From an uncultured Clostridia bacterium (lineage in GTDB: Bacteria > Bacillota > Clostridia > Monoglobales > Monoglobaceae): a stretch of 64,000 nucleotides of DNA. This document shows positions 26,455 through 35,430 of this stretch, one piece after another (position 1 is the first letter of the stretch; the number at the start of each line of letters is the position of its first letter). A model generated the notes under the pieces. It made no database searches. It was not told the DNA's origin and saw only the letters and a list, made by a program, of their open reading frames with translations. The position numbers were made by a program, and so were the translations under genes. Location: contig CANQBQ010000005.1 in assembly GCA_947589045.1 (NCBI GenBank), positions 21,358 to 85,357 on the forward strand, written 5' to 3'.

Positions 26455-26600
26455 AAATACCCGGTTGCTCCTTAAAACGATAATATTGTATTCATCATAA
26501 AATATATCTTTGCCATTTTATCATATACAAAATAAAAAGTCAACGGAAACAACCCGCGCCCGCGCCGATTTAAAATTTGCGAAAAATTTTCACAAAAGTA

Positions 26601-26629
26601 TTGACGCGGCGTCAGAATGGTGCTACAAT
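26601..26629 (+). promoter_or_regulatory. Predicted promoter of the flavodoxin/CMD-cupin operon
   Basis: TTGACG (26601-26606), 17 bases, TACAAT (26624-26629). Confidence 0.65.
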
Positions 26630-26699
26630 TTATATATGATCCGGCGGCGCATCGGGATATATGGCTTTATGCGCCCTATAAAAATAAGGAGGCTTTAAA

Positions 26700-27182
26700 A
26701 TGAAAGCAAAAGCATTGGTTGCATTTTTCAGCGCGAGCGGCACTACAAAGCTCACGGCGGAGAGACTGGCGCGGGCGGCGGGCGCAGACCTGTACGAAAT
26801 CAAGCCCGAAACGCCCTACACAAAGGCAGACCTAAACTGGATGGACAAGAAATCGCGCAGCAGCGTCGAGATGAGCGACAAGTCGTTCCGTCCGCCGCTT
26901 GCCGACAAAAGCGCGGATATAGAGAGCCGCGACACGATTTTCCTCGGATTTCCGATATGGTGGTACGTCGCGCCGACGATAGTAAACACCTTTTTGGAAA
27001 GCTATGATTTTTCGGGCAAGCGAATTGTCCTTTTCGCAACATCGGGTAGCAGCGGTATGGGCAACACGGCTTCCGAACTGCGCCCGAGCGTTTCGGGCGA
27101 CACGGTTATCGAGGAAATGGGCGTGTTGAACAGAGTAAAATCGGATGATGAAATGAAGAACCTTGTTGAAAAATTCATTTAA
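26700..27182 (+). CDS. Flavodoxin family protein
   Basis: 160 residues, start after AGGAGG. The N-terminal FMN phosphate loop is [10 protein letters not shown], with [13 protein letters not shown] and a glycine-rich ATSGSSGMG loop further on, matching the short-chain flavodoxin_4 group found in anaerobes. It probably carries electrons or acts as an NAD(P)H/FMN-dependent reductase in the cytosol. It shares a promoter with the CMD-cupin gene 40 bases downstream, a pairing common in clostridia that suggests a shared redox or detoxification role. Confidence 0.88.
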   Translation: MKAKALVAFFSASGTTKLTAERLARAAGADLYEIKPETPYTKADLNWMDKKSRSSVEMSDKSFRPPLADKSADIESRDTIFLGFPIWWYVAPTIVNTFLESYDFSGKRIVLFATSGSSGMGNTASELRPSVSGDTVIEEMGVLNRVKSDDEMKNLVEKFI

Positions 27183-27222
27183 GACCGCAAATTAAAATTT
27201 TAAGTCATCGGAGGTATTTATT

Positions 27223-27981
27223 ATGAACGAAAAAATCGTGCAGACCGCGGGGCGTGAAAAGCTCGGCGAGTTTGCTCCCGAATTTGCACATTATAACGAC
27301 GACGTGCTCTTCGGCGAAAACTGGAACAACAAAGACATAGATTTAAAGACGAGGTGCATCGTAACCGTCGTGGCGCTTATGTCGTCGGGAATTACCGACT
27401 CCTCGCTCATATACCATTTGCAAAATGCCAAGTCGCACGGCGTAACAAAGGCGGAAATTTCGGCGATAATCACGCATACCGCGTTTTATGCGGGCTGGCC
27501 TAAGGCGTGGGCGGTGTTTAATATGGCTAAAGAGGTGTGGAGCGGCGAAATCGCTCCGCAAAGTGAAAAGGAAAAACACCAAAACGATATATTTTTCCCT
27601 ATCGGCGCACCCAACGACGCCTTTGCAAAATATTTCAAAGGGCAGAGCTATCTCGCACCCGTCGCGGGCGCGGACTTCCCGATTTTCAACGTGACCTTCG
27701 AGCCTGCCTGCCGCAACAACTGGCATATCCACCACGCGAAAACGGGCGGAGGTCAGGTGCTTATATGCGTCGGCGGACGCGGCTATTATCAGGAGTGGGG
27801 CAAGGACGCGCAGGAGCTTACGCCGGGAACGATAATAACCATACCCGAGGGCGTTAAGCATTGGCACGGCGCGGCAAAGGACAGCTGGTTCTCCCACCTC
27901 GCATTTGACATACCCGGAACCGACGCGAGCAACGAATGGCTCGAACCCGTGAGCGACGAGGAATACGATAAATTAAAATAA
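27223..27981 (+). CDS. Carboxymuconolactone decarboxylase-like/cupin fusion protein
   Basis: 252 residues. The N-terminal half (about 10-110) is a CMD/AhpD-like helical domain (TRCIVTVVALMSSG, ITHTAFYAGWPKAW). The C-terminal half (about 135-245) is a cupin with metal ligands in NNWHIHH and EGVKHWHG. The typical AhpD CxxC is missing from the CMD part, so peroxidase chemistry of that kind is unlikely. Two-domain CMD-cupin proteins are widespread next to flavodoxins in anaerobes, but their reaction is not established. It has GGAGG before the ATG, and the terminator at 28388-28428 could serve it as well as the opposing rubredoxin. Confidence 0.85.
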   Translation: MNEKIVQTAGREKLGEFAPEFAHYNDDVLFGENWNNKDIDLKTRCIVTVVALMSSGITDSSLIYHLQNAKSHGVTKAEISAIITHTAFYAGWPKAWAVFNMAKEVWSGEIAPQSEKEKHQNDIFFPIGAPNDAFAKYFKGQSYLAPVAGADFPIFNVTFEPACRNNWHIHHAKTGGGQVLICVGGRGYYQEWGKDAQELTPGTIITIPEGVKHWHGAAKDSWFSHLAFDIPGTDASNEWLEPVSDEEYDKLK

Positions 27982-28046
27982 CATCCGTAATTTTGATTGG
28001 TTTATTTAAATGTTTTCCGCTAAACTTAACGGCTGTATTTTACTAA

Positions 28047-28381
28047 TGTACGGGCGAACCGTGTTCGCCCGCAACGCCCGCGTTGTACGCGGGCGGGGTT
28101 ATGTACTTTTCCCCGCGCGGGGAAAAGTACCAAAAGGCGCGTTCAAGGGAACACCCCTTGAAAAACCCCGTGTTAATCGGTAAAAATCCGATGATTTTTA
28201 CCGAACTAAATCGGAATAAAAAAATTAACCGACAAAAATCCGCAGATTTTTGTCGGAGAGGAGCAAGTTTCCCGTAAACGCGCAGATTTTCCAAATAGGA
28301 AAATCGAAGCATAAAGGGAAACTTGCGACGTTGTAGGGGCGAACCGTGTTCGCCCGCAACGCCCGCGTTTCACGCGGGCGG
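28047..28381. repeat. Composite intergenic repeat region (includes dispersed repeat copy 2)
   Basis: Two ~50-bp direct repeats (28047-28096 and 28332-28381, sharing GGGCGAACCGTGTTCGCCCG and CGGGCGG) bracket a chain of hairpins. The 28091-28170 part repeats the 17001-17080 element: ATGTACTTTTC/GAAAAGTAC then CAAGGG/CCCTTG. Further hairpins follow (GGTAAAAATC/GATTTTTACC; CGACAAAAATC/GATTTTTGTCG; AAGTTTCCC/GGGAAACTT). The gap 27982-28436 has no credible gene. Confidence 0.75.
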
Positions 28382-28387
28382 AATAAA

Positions 28388-28428
28388 ATAAAAAACGCGT
28401 ACCGCACACTTGTGCGGTACGCGTTTTT
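28388..28428. terminator. Strong hairpin terminator between convergent genes
   Basis: Seventeen-base-pair stem AAAACGCGTACCGCACA (28392-28408) with TGTGCGGTACGCGTTTT (28411-28427), T-runs both ways. It serves the rubredoxin/FprA operon and perhaps the gene at 27223-27981. Confidence 0.85.
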
Positions 28429-28436
28429 CTTAAAAT

Positions 28437-28595
28437 TTACTGCTCCGAAAATGCGTCCTTGCCAAGTCCGCAAAGAGGGCATACGAAATCGTCGGGAAGG
28501 TCCTCCCACTTTGTTCCGGGGGCAATTCCGTTATCGGGGTCGCCCGCCGCTTCGTCGTACACATATCCGCACGCATCGCAAACATACTTTTTCAT
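28437..28595 (-). CDS. Rubredoxin
   Basis: 52 residues from the ATG at 28595 behind AAGGAGG. Two CxxC knuckles, [14 protein letters not shown] and CPLCGLGKD, bind one iron; the aromatic residues typical of rubredoxin (Y, W, F) are in place and the length is standard. It lies 48 bases after FprA in the same operon and is its natural electron donor. It belongs to the cytosolic oxygen and NO detoxification set with reverse rubrerythrin. Confidence 0.96.
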   Translation of the reverse strand: MKKYVCDACGYVYDEAAGDPDNGIAPGTKWEDLPDDFVCPLCGLGKDAFSEQ

Positions 28596-28643
28596 AATAA
28601 TTTCCTCCTTAAAATATTTTAAAATTTAATTTTTAATTATTTT

Positions 28644-29849
28644 TCAATTATTTAATGACGCCGCTATCTCGTCCGCGAGCGCGGCAAGCTCGTTCAGATT
28701 TTCCTCGCTGACCGTCGATTTTATATTTACAGACGCGTCAAGAATTGTGATGTCCTTCATTCCCTCTAGCGTCTCGCGCATCTTTTTGCCCGAAACGGCT
28801 CCCCAGGTGCCGTTTTGAATAATTGCGGCAACGCGGTTTTTAAGTCCGTGCTCCGCTATATCCGAGAGGGCGGTCTCCATATTGAAGAATACGCCGCCGC
28901 AGTAGGTCGAAGCCGCAAACACGAGATGACTGCACCTGAACGCCTCCGAAACTATCACCGACGAGTGGGTTGACGAAACGTCATAGACCGCGATATTTTT
29001 AACGCCTCTCTCGGCGAGCAAATTCGCCAAAATGTCCGCCGCGTTCTCGGTGTTGCCGTAGACCGAGCCGTAGGCTATCATAACCGCCTTATCCTCGGGA
29101 GTGTATGAGCTCCACTTTTGATACTTGTCTATAAAATACGAAAGATTTTCGCGCCATATCGGACCGTGAAGCGGACAAATCATCTCAATGTCAAGAGCCG
29201 CTGCCTTTTTAAGCAGAGCCTGAACCTGCGCGCCAAACTTTCCGACTATGTTGGTGTAGTACCTTCTCGCGTCGGGGAGCCACTCCGCGTCAAAATTCAG
29301 CTCATCCGCAAAAATATTTCCCGAGAGTGCGCCGAACGTGCCGAACGCGTCCGCCGAGTAGAGTATTTTATCGGTGCTGTCGTAGGTCACCATAACCTCA
29401 GGCCAGTGAACCATCGGCGCGGTCACGAACGTCAGCGTATGCTTTCCGGTTTCGAGCGTGTCGCCCTCGCCCACGATAACCGCGCGGCTGTCCGCGTCAA
29501 AGTCAAAAAACTGCTTTATCATAGTGAGAGTTTTTGTGTTGCACACGATTTTAACGTTCGGATAGCGCAGCGTAAGCTCACCGAGCGTCGCGCTGTGGTC
29601 GGGCTCCATATGGTTTATAACAACGTAATCGAGCTCACGTCCGTTTAAAGCGTACTCTATATTTTCAAAAAACTGCCTGCCTATCGAATAGTCCACCGTG
29701 TCCATAAGCACGGTTTTATCATCGAGCAAAAGATATGAATTGTACGAAACTCCGCGCGGTATGGGAAACATATTCTCAAACAGCGCGAGACGGCGGTCGC
29801 TTCCACCGACATAAAACAAATCGTCCTTTATTTTTCTTACACAGTACAT
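28644..29849 (-). CDS. FprA-type A-flavoprotein (flavo-diiron O2/NO reductase)
   Basis: 401 residues. The N-terminal metallo-beta-lactamase-fold di-iron domain carries the signature NHMEPDHSATL (H-x-E-x-D-H) plus later ligands in VHWPEVM and the H of CPLHGPIW. The C-terminal flavodoxin domain (about 255-395) shows the FMN loop AYGSVYGNTENAAD. These proteins reduce oxygen to water or NO to N2O with electrons from rubredoxin, which is encoded immediately downstream. The consensus-like promoter 29920-29948 drives both genes. Confidence 0.95.
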   Translation of the reverse strand: MYCVRKIKDDLFYVGGSDRRLALFENMFPIPRGVSYNSYLLLDDKTVLMDTVDYSIGRQFFENIEYALNGRELDYVVINHMEPDHSATLGELTLRYPNVKIVCNTKTLTMIKQFFDFDADSRAVIVGEGDTLETGKHTLTFVTAPMVHWPEVMVTYDSTDKILYSADAFGTFGALSGNIFADELNFDAEWLPDARRYYTNIVGKFGAQVQALLKKAAALDIEMICPLHGPIWRENLSYFIDKYQKWSSYTPEDKAVMIAYGSVYGNTENAADILANLLAERGVKNIAVYDVSSTHSSVIVSEAFRCSHLVFAASTYCGGVFFNMETALSDIAEHGLKNRVAAIIQNGTWGAVSGKKMRETLEGMKDITILDASVNIKSTVSEENLNELAALADEIAASLNN

Positions 29850-29919
29850 AAAAAATTCCCCCTCAAAATTTTTCGCATTCTCATATACAGATTTCCTATT
29901 AGCTTTGTATAATAATACG

Positions 29920-29948
29920 ATTATAGCGCAATTTAATAAATTTGTCCA
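29920..29948 (-). promoter_or_regulatory. Predicted promoter of the FprA-rubredoxin operon
   Basis: Minus strand TGGACA (29943-29948), 17 bases, TATAAT (29920-29925). Confidence 0.65.
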
Positions 29949-29996
29949 CCCTTAATATAAGAAAAAATTGACAAATAAAACAGCCGTTTTATCATT

Positions 29997-31370
29997 TTAT
30001 TTTCGGCTTAAAACCTCTTTTAAATAATTTATATCCTCCGCATTAACGCCCGCATACCCCGCGATAAGCGTATTCGAGGACGAAGCGCGGCGCGTGAAGT
30101 AATAGTCGTCCATATTATACAGCTTTATGCCGTGCCTCTCGGAAAGGGCGAGAATATCAGTCGCGGCGGGCGACTTAAAGGTCAAATGGACTCCCGCCCT
30201 GTCGCCGCCGACCTCTATCGGGTAACGCGCGGAGCGGAGCGCGTCGGTGAGCGCGTCGCGCCGTTTTTTATAGATATTTTTAAGACGGCTCAGATGGCGC
30301 GACAAATAATTCTCGGAGATAAACCGCGCGAGCGTATGCTGGTCAAAGCGCGGGACGGTGGACGAATAGCGGAAAAATCTCTTTTCGTAATCCGCCAAAA
30401 GCCGCTTCGGAAGGACCATATACGCAATTCTTATTGACGGCGCGAGGGTCCTTGAAAACGTGTTCAGATATATGACCTTTTCGCTGTCGTAAATGCCCTG
30501 GAGCGCGGTGACCGGACGCTTTGAGTAGTTAAACTCACAGCTGAAATCGTCCTCTATTATATAGCGTCCGTCCGCCGCCTCCGCCCACTTAAGCAGCCGA
30601 ACGCGGCGGTCTATCGGCATAACCGCACCGGTCGGGAACTGGTGCGAGGGCGTGACGTACACCGTGTCGGAGTCGGTTTTGCTCAGCTCATCCGCCGAAA
30701 TGCCGCCCTCGTCAAGCGGGACATAGTTTACGCCAAAGCCGCCGTTCCTTAAAATCAAATCTATCTTACCGTAGCCGGGGTCCTCTACCGCACAGCGTCT
30801 GCCGCTCCCCAAAAGCTCGCACAAAAGCATAAGCAGATACTCTATTCCCGCGCCGACTATCACCTGACGGGGAGAACAGTTCACACCCCGAAATTCGTGC
30901 AGATACTTGGCGATGCACGCGCGAAGCTCATAGTCGCCCTTTGCTTCGCCCGAATTTAAAAGCTCGGGATTGGCGTACATAATTTCTTTGGACAGCTTTA
31001 CCCAGGTCGCATACGGAAACGAGCTTATGTCCGCCGCTCCCGTCCTGAAGTCCGCCCTGTATTTCTCGTTCGGGACGCGCTCCTCCTCGGAAGCCCGAAA
31101 CTCGCCGCCCGCGGTCGGAGCGTCTATGTACCTCACATAAAATCCGCTTTTGGGCACCGATACCAAATACCCCTCCTGCACAAGTATCTCGTACGCGGTC
31201 TCCACCGTGTTGACGCTTATGCCGAGGTGCGCCGCCAGCCCGCGCTTGGACGGCATACGCTCGTCCTCCGCGAGCTTTCTCTCCCGAATTTCACCCGCGA
31301 TATGCTCGTAAAGCTGTTCGTACATCGGCTTTTTTGCGTCCGAATTAAAGCTGATGGTAAAATTATACAT
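29997..31370 (-). CDS. pdxR: MocR-family regulator PdxR (GntR HTH fused to aminotransferase fold)
   Basis: 457 residues from the ATG at 31370 (AAAGGGG upstream; the longer frame begins with a TTG). Residues 1-75 are a GntR winged helix (MPSKRGLAAHLGISVNTVETAYEIL). The rest is a fold-type I aminotransferase domain that binds PLP, with the Schiff-base lysine region TFSRTLAPSIRIAY; in this family the Lys is often replaced, and no clear Lys is seen there. It is divergent from pdxST with 127 bases between the starts, the usual setting of PdxR, which activates pyridoxal-phosphate synthesis when PLP is scarce. Confidence 0.92.
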   Translation of the reverse strand: MYNFTISFNSDAKKPMYEQLYEHIAGEIRERKLAEDERMPSKRGLAAHLGISVNTVETAYEILVQEGYLVSVPKSGFYVRYIDAPTAGGEFRASEEERVPNEKYRADFRTGAADISSFPYATWVKLSKEIMYANPELLNSGEAKGDYELRACIAKYLHEFRGVNCSPRQVIVGAGIEYLLMLLCELLGSGRRCAVEDPGYGKIDLILRNGGFGVNYVPLDEGGISADELSKTDSDTVYVTPSHQFPTGAVMPIDRRVRLLKWAEAADGRYIIEDDFSCEFNYSKRPVTALQGIYDSEKVIYLNTFSRTLAPSIRIAYMVLPKRLLADYEKRFFRYSSTVPRFDQHTLARFISENYLSRHLSRLKNIYKKRRDALTDALRSARYPIEVGGDRAGVHLTFKSPAATDILALSERHGIKLYNMDDYYFTRRASSSNTLIAGYAGVNAEDINYLKEVLSRK

Positions 31371-31377
31371 CAATCTG

Positions 31378-31433
31378 ACCCCTTTAAAAATTTGTATTTT
31401 GGCTCTTTAAACAGTATCAGTTCGCGGTATAAT
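31378..31433 (+). promoter_or_regulatory. pdxST promoter with putative PdxR direct repeats
   Basis: TATAAT at 31428-31433 has no matching -35, as expected for an activated promoter. Upstream, GACCCCTTTAAAAA (from 31378) and GGCTCTTTAAACA (from 31401) form an imperfect direct repeat about 22 bases apart, two helical turns, the arrangement bound by PdxR/MocR dimers. Confidence 0.5.
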
Positions 31434-31497
31434 TATATGCAAAGAAATAACAGTTGTCAATATTGATTTTGATGATTTGGAATTGGAGGAAAATGTA

Positions 31498-32373
31498 ATG
31501 GAAAACAACAGGTTTGAGCTTAACAAAAATCTTGCACAGATGCTCAAGGGCGGCGTTATTATGGACGTCACGACTCCCGAGCAGGCAAAAATCGCGGAGG
31601 CGGCGGGCGCGTGCGCGGTTATGGCGCTCGAGCGCATACCCGCGGACATACGCGCGGCGGGCGGCGTTTCGCGTATGAGCGACCCGAAAATGATAAAGGG
31701 TATTCAAAATGCAGTCTCGATACCCGTTATGGCGAAGTGCAGAATAGGACATATTGCCGAGGCGCAGATTTTGCAGGCAATAGAAATCGACTACATAGAC
31801 GAGAGCGAGGTGCTCTCTCCGGCGGACGATAGATACCACATCGACAAGACCGCATTCGACGTGCCGTTCGTGTGCGGCGCAAAGGATTTGGGCGAAGCGC
31901 TCAGGCGAATTAACGAGGGCGCGGCTATGATACGCACCAAGGGCGAGCCGGGAACCGGCGACGTTGTGCAGGCGGTGCGCCATATGCGTATGATGCAGTC
32001 CGAAATACGCCGTCTCGCCTCGATGAGCGAGGATGAGCTGTTCGACGCTGCAAAGGAGCTTCGCGTTCCCTATGATTTGGTGCTCTACGTCCATCAAAAC
32101 AAAAAACTGCCCGTCGTGAATTTCGCGGCAGGCGGCGTTGCGACCCCCGCGGACGCGGCTCTTATGATGCAGCTCGGCGCGGAGTGCGTGTTCGTGGGTT
32201 CGGGCATATTCAAATCGGGCAATCCTTCAAAACGCGCGGCAGCAATAGTCAAGGCAGTCACCAACTACACCGACGCAAAAATGCTCGCCGAGCTTTCGGA
32301 GGACCTGGGCGAAGCTATGGTCGGAATAAACGAGCAGGAGATAGAGCTTCTTATGGCGGAGAGAGGAAAGTAA
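31498..32373 (+). CDS. pdxS: Pyridoxal 5'-phosphate synthase subunit PdxS
   Basis: 291 residues from the ATG at 31498 (TTGGAGGA upstream; the frame is open to 31477). It is highly conserved: [50 protein letters not shown], and the phosphate-binding [18 protein letters not shown] and FVGSGIFKS. PdxS condenses ribose 5-phosphate, glyceraldehyde 3-phosphate and ammonia into PLP as a dodecamer, fed with ammonia by PdxT, encoded one base downstream. Confidence 0.98.
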   Translation: MENNRFELNKNLAQMLKGGVIMDVTTPEQAKIAEAAGACAVMALERIPADIRAAGGVSRMSDPKMIKGIQNAVSIPVMAKCRIGHIAEAQILQAIEIDYIDESEVLSPADDRYHIDKTAFDVPFVCGAKDLGEALRRINEGAAMIRTKGEPGTGDVVQAVRHMRMMQSEIRRLASMSEDELFDAAKELRVPYDLVLYVHQNKKLPVVNFAAGGVATPADAALMMQLGAECVFVGSGIFKSGNPSKRAAAIVKAVTNYTDAKMLAELSEDLGEAMVGINEQEIELLMAERGK

Positions 32374-32374
32374 T

Positions 32375-32959
32375 ATGAATATAGGAATATTGGCTCTGCA
32401 AGGCGCGTTCGAGGAGCACAGGCAAATGCTCTCCCGCCTCGGCGCAGACTCATTTGAGATAAGGCAGGAGCGGGATCTGGACGCCGACTTCGACGGACTT
32501 ATCATTCCGGGCGGCGAGAGTACCGTGCAGGGAAAGCTGCTTCGGGAGCTAAATCTTTTCGACAAAATCAAGGGGCTTATAACGGATGGGCTGCCCGTGT
32601 TCGGCACCTGCGCGGGGCTTATACTGCTCGCAAAGAAAACCGAGAACGACAGCCGCACTCATCTTGCGGTTATGGACATCACAGCCGTGAGAAACGCCTA
32701 CGGACGGCAGCTCGGCAGCTTTTACACCGAAGAACAGTTCGGAGAAATCGGTAAAATACCGATGACCTTCATTCGCGCGCCCTATATAAGCGAGGTCGGA
32801 GCGGGAGTGCAAATTCTCGCCCGCGTCGGCGGCAACATCGTTGCGGCGCGGCAGGGCAACCGGCTGGTTACGGCATTTCACCCCGAGCTTAACGACGACG
32901 CCAGGGTGCATAAATTTTTTGTGGAAAATATAGTAAAAAGCCACGCGGCGCAGTCTTAA
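32375..32959 (+). CDS. pdxT: PLP synthase glutaminase subunit PdxT
   Basis: 194 residues. Class I glutamine amidotransferase with IIPGGEST, the nucleophile elbow FGTCAGLILL and the His/Glu of TAFHPEL. It makes ammonia from glutamine and channels it to PdxS. The start is one base after the pdxS stop. The 3' end overlaps the end of the convergent ECF gene (32956) by four bases, and no terminator is visible between the two operons. Confidence 0.98.
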   Translation: MNIGILALQGAFEEHRQMLSRLGADSFEIRQERDLDADFDGLIIPGGESTVQGKLLRELNLFDKIKGLITDGLPVFGTCAGLILLAKKTENDSRTHLAVMDITAVRNAYGRQLGSFYTEEQFGEIGKIPMTFIRAPYISEVGAGVQILARVGGNIVAARQGNRLVTAFHPELNDDARVHKFFVENIVKSHAAQS

Positions 32960-35427
32960 AAAAGCTCGTATTTCACCTTTATCCTGTCGAACTTCTCCAT
33001 TATGGGCTTGGCGATGAGCCACAGGAAAACGGCGGTCGAAGCCGCGTGTATCAAATCGAACGGGAAACCGTAAACGTATGACGAAAGCAGAGCCGACAAC
33101 TGCGGGTACGGCGTGACGAGCAGCACCGACGAGGGGTTTATGATGCCTCCGTAGACCACAAGCACCGAAAGTGCGCCAAAGACGCATATCACTCCTCGTC
33201 TGCGCGGCAGTATGCCGCTGTGGAACAACAGTCCCGCAAGTCCGCCGACCAAGCCCATCGCAAACATTTGCCACGGCACCCACGAGCCCTGACCGATAAA
33301 CATATTCGATATAAACATAGCCACCGCTCCGACGAGAAATCCCGTTTCGCCGCCGAAGCAAATTCCGGCTATTATTACCACTGCGGCGGTCGCCTTGAAC
33401 TGCGGGAGCATAAAGAACGCACCGCGTCCCGCAACGGCAAGGGCGCAGAACACCGCCGCCGTGACAAGCTCGCGCTCCCGCGGCTTCCCGCCTTCAAACG
33501 CAAAAGCGAACGCCGCGAAAGCCTCCGCTATCACTGCAAGGCTTATAAAATAAAATTTTCTGTCATTCAAAAGATATACTCCCGCAAGCACCGTGAGCGG
33601 CACGATTATTGCGGCAAGCAGCAGAACGAGCAAATTATGCCCTTTAAAACCGCGGCGGGTTATCGTCGAAACATTTTCGCTTTTAATATTTTTATCAGTA
33701 TTTTTCCCGCCGTCGGCGGTTTTTTTATTTTCGGAGTCCGATTTTTGCTTCGGAGGGCGCGGCGGTCTGTCCTCTTTTTCGTTTTCGCCGAGAGCGCCGG
33801 CTATATCGCGGCAAGTCACCGCGCCGTCTATGATGCCGCGCGCCATTTTCGCGGCGGCGGTGGTATAGTAGCTGTTTTGAGAGAAAAACTTTTTCGGCTC
33901 ATCCTCCGCGACTATCTCGCCGTCAAAGAAGAGCCCCGCGCGGTCTGCGTACTCGGCGCAAAACTCGGTGTCGTGCGACACCATTATGACGCACGCGCCG
34001 TCCGCCTTGAGCCTGTTTAAAATTTCTCCAAACGTGCGCTTGAAGCAGTTGTCCATCCCCTTGGTCGGCTCGTCGAGAATGAGTATCCGCGGCTTTGTAA
34101 GAAGAATTTTCGCGAGCGCGGCGCGCTGCTGTTCGCCGCCCGAAAGGTCGTACGGGTGTGAGTTCTCAAGCTCCGAAAGCTCGCACAGCTCCAGCACCGA
34201 CCGCGCCGACTCCTCCCGCTCGTCCCTCGGAACTTTAAGCTCGGCAAGCATATCGTCAATATCCTCGCGAAGCGTTTTCCCGACGAAAAGCGTCTGCGGG
34301 TTCTGCGGTATAACGCCGAGCAAATTTCGATACCGCGCCGTGCGCGGTATTTCGGACAGCTTTTTTCCATCTATAAAGACCGAGCCTCGTATCGGGTTCA
34401 AAAGTCCGCCCAGCACCGACGCCGCCGTGGTCTTTCCCGCGCCGTTGCCGCCGAGAAGCGCGTATATTTCACCGCCGCGCACCGAGAGATTTACTCCGCG
34501 AAGTACATCGGCGGAATTTTTTTCGTACCTGAACCATACGTTTTTAAGCTCCGCCATAACACCGCCTAAAGCCTGCGGCTTACTCTCCGACACACGGTTT
34601 ACGTTTCTGTCTTTCACAACGTCGGACAGCCACTCGCGCCCCTCGCGAACGGTTATCGGGCAGCCCTCGCCGCCCGAAGCGACACACGCCCTCGCGGGCG
34701 CGGGCATAAGATTTATCAAATCGCCGGGCAGCCCGGGTATTACGTCGGCGGGCTTGCCGAACGCCTCAAGACGCCCGCCGCTGAGCACCGCGAGCTTGTC
34801 CGCCATAGGTATCACCGCGTCGGTGTTATGCTCCGAAATTATAACCGTCACGCCAAGCTCCGAGTTTATTCGCTTTACGGTTTCGAGAAACTCAACCGAC
34901 GCGATAGGGTCAAGGAAAGCGGTCGGCTCGTCCAAAATTAAAACGGACGGGCGCATCGCCATAACAGCCGCCAAATTCAAAAGCTGCACCTGCCCGCCCG
35001 ACAGTTCGGACACGTCCTTGTGAAACCACGGCTCTATACCGAAAAACGCCGACATCTCCGCGACGCGGGCGCGTATTTCGGGAGTCGGAAGCCCGAGGCT
35101 TTCAAGGCCGAACGCCAGCTCGTGCCACACCTTGTCGCACACCACCTGATTTTCGGGATTTTGACCCACAAACCCAATCTCGGCCGCCTGACGGCGCACG
35201 TCTGTTTTCGCAAGGCTTTCCCCCTCAAACAAAAGCTCGCCGCTCATCTCGCCCGACGGGGCGGTCGCCGACTTCAAAAGGCGCAAAAGGGTGGTCTTGC
35301 CGCTGCCCGACTTGCCGCACAGCACGGTAAACGAGCCGCGCTCAAACGACATATCTATATCCGAGAGCGCGGGCGTTTTTCGTCCGCCGTATGTAAAAGT
35401 AAGATTTTTTATCATGTACATATCCAT
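32956..35427 (-). CDS. ECF transporter EcfA-EcfA'-S triple fusion (putative cobalamin importer)
   Basis: One 823-residue polypeptide carries three transporter parts. ATPase 1 (about 1-235): GKSGSGKTTLL, SELSGGQVQ, LILDEPTAFLD. ATPase 2 (about 285-520): GGNGAGKTTAA, YDLSGGEQQR, LILDEPTKGMD. After a charged Lys/Asn-rich linker, a six-helix S component (about 600-820) includes KATAAVVIIAGICFGGETGF and GQGSWVPWQMFAMGL, like the S components annotated for cobalamin-type cargo in Clostridia. ECF parts are normally separate proteins. EcfT lies three bases upstream. The operon is headed by a cobalamin riboswitch, so vitamin B12 or a corrinoid is the likely cargo. Both ATP sites look complete. Confidence 0.9.
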   Translation of the reverse strand: MDMYMIKNLTFTYGGRKTPALSDIDMSFERGSFTVLCGKSGSGKTTLLRLLKSATAPSGEMSGELLFEGESLAKTDVRRQAAEIGFVGQNPENQVVCDKVWHELAFGLESLGLPTPEIRARVAEMSAFFGIEPWFHKDVSELSGGQVQLLNLAAVMAMRPSVLILDEPTAFLDPIASVEFLETVKRINSELGVTVIISEHNTDAVIPMADKLAVLSGGRLEAFGKPADVIPGLPGDLINLMPAPARACVASGGEGCPITVREGREWLSDVVKDRNVNRVSESKPQALGGVMAELKNVWFRYEKNSADVLRGVNLSVRGGEIYALLGGNGAGKTTAASVLGGLLNPIRGSVFIDGKKLSEIPRTARYRNLLGVIPQNPQTLFVGKTLREDIDDMLAELKVPRDEREESARSVLELCELSELENSHPYDLSGGEQQRAALAKILLTKPRILILDEPTKGMDNCFKRTFGEILNRLKADGACVIMVSHDTEFCAEYADRAGLFFDGEIVAEDEPKKFFSQNSYYTTAAAKMARGIIDGAVTCRDIAGALGENEKEDRPPRPPKQKSDSENKKTADGGKNTDKNIKSENVSTITRRGFKGHNLLVLLLAAIIVPLTVLAGVYLLNDRKFYFISLAVIAEAFAAFAFAFEGGKPRERELVTAAVFCALAVAGRGAFFMLPQFKATAAVVIIAGICFGGETGFLVGAVAMFISNMFIGQGSWVPWQMFAMGLVGGLAGLLFHSGILPRRRGVICVFGALSVLVVYGGIINPSSVLLVTPYPQLSALLSSYVYGFPFDLIHAASTAVFLWLIAKPIMEKFDRIKVKYELF

Positions 35428-35430
35428 TTG

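Noticed and set aside
27982..28436. Possible insertion sequence remnant in the repeat-rich gap.
   Set aside because: There is no transposase fragment; only short palindromes and direct repeats are visible.
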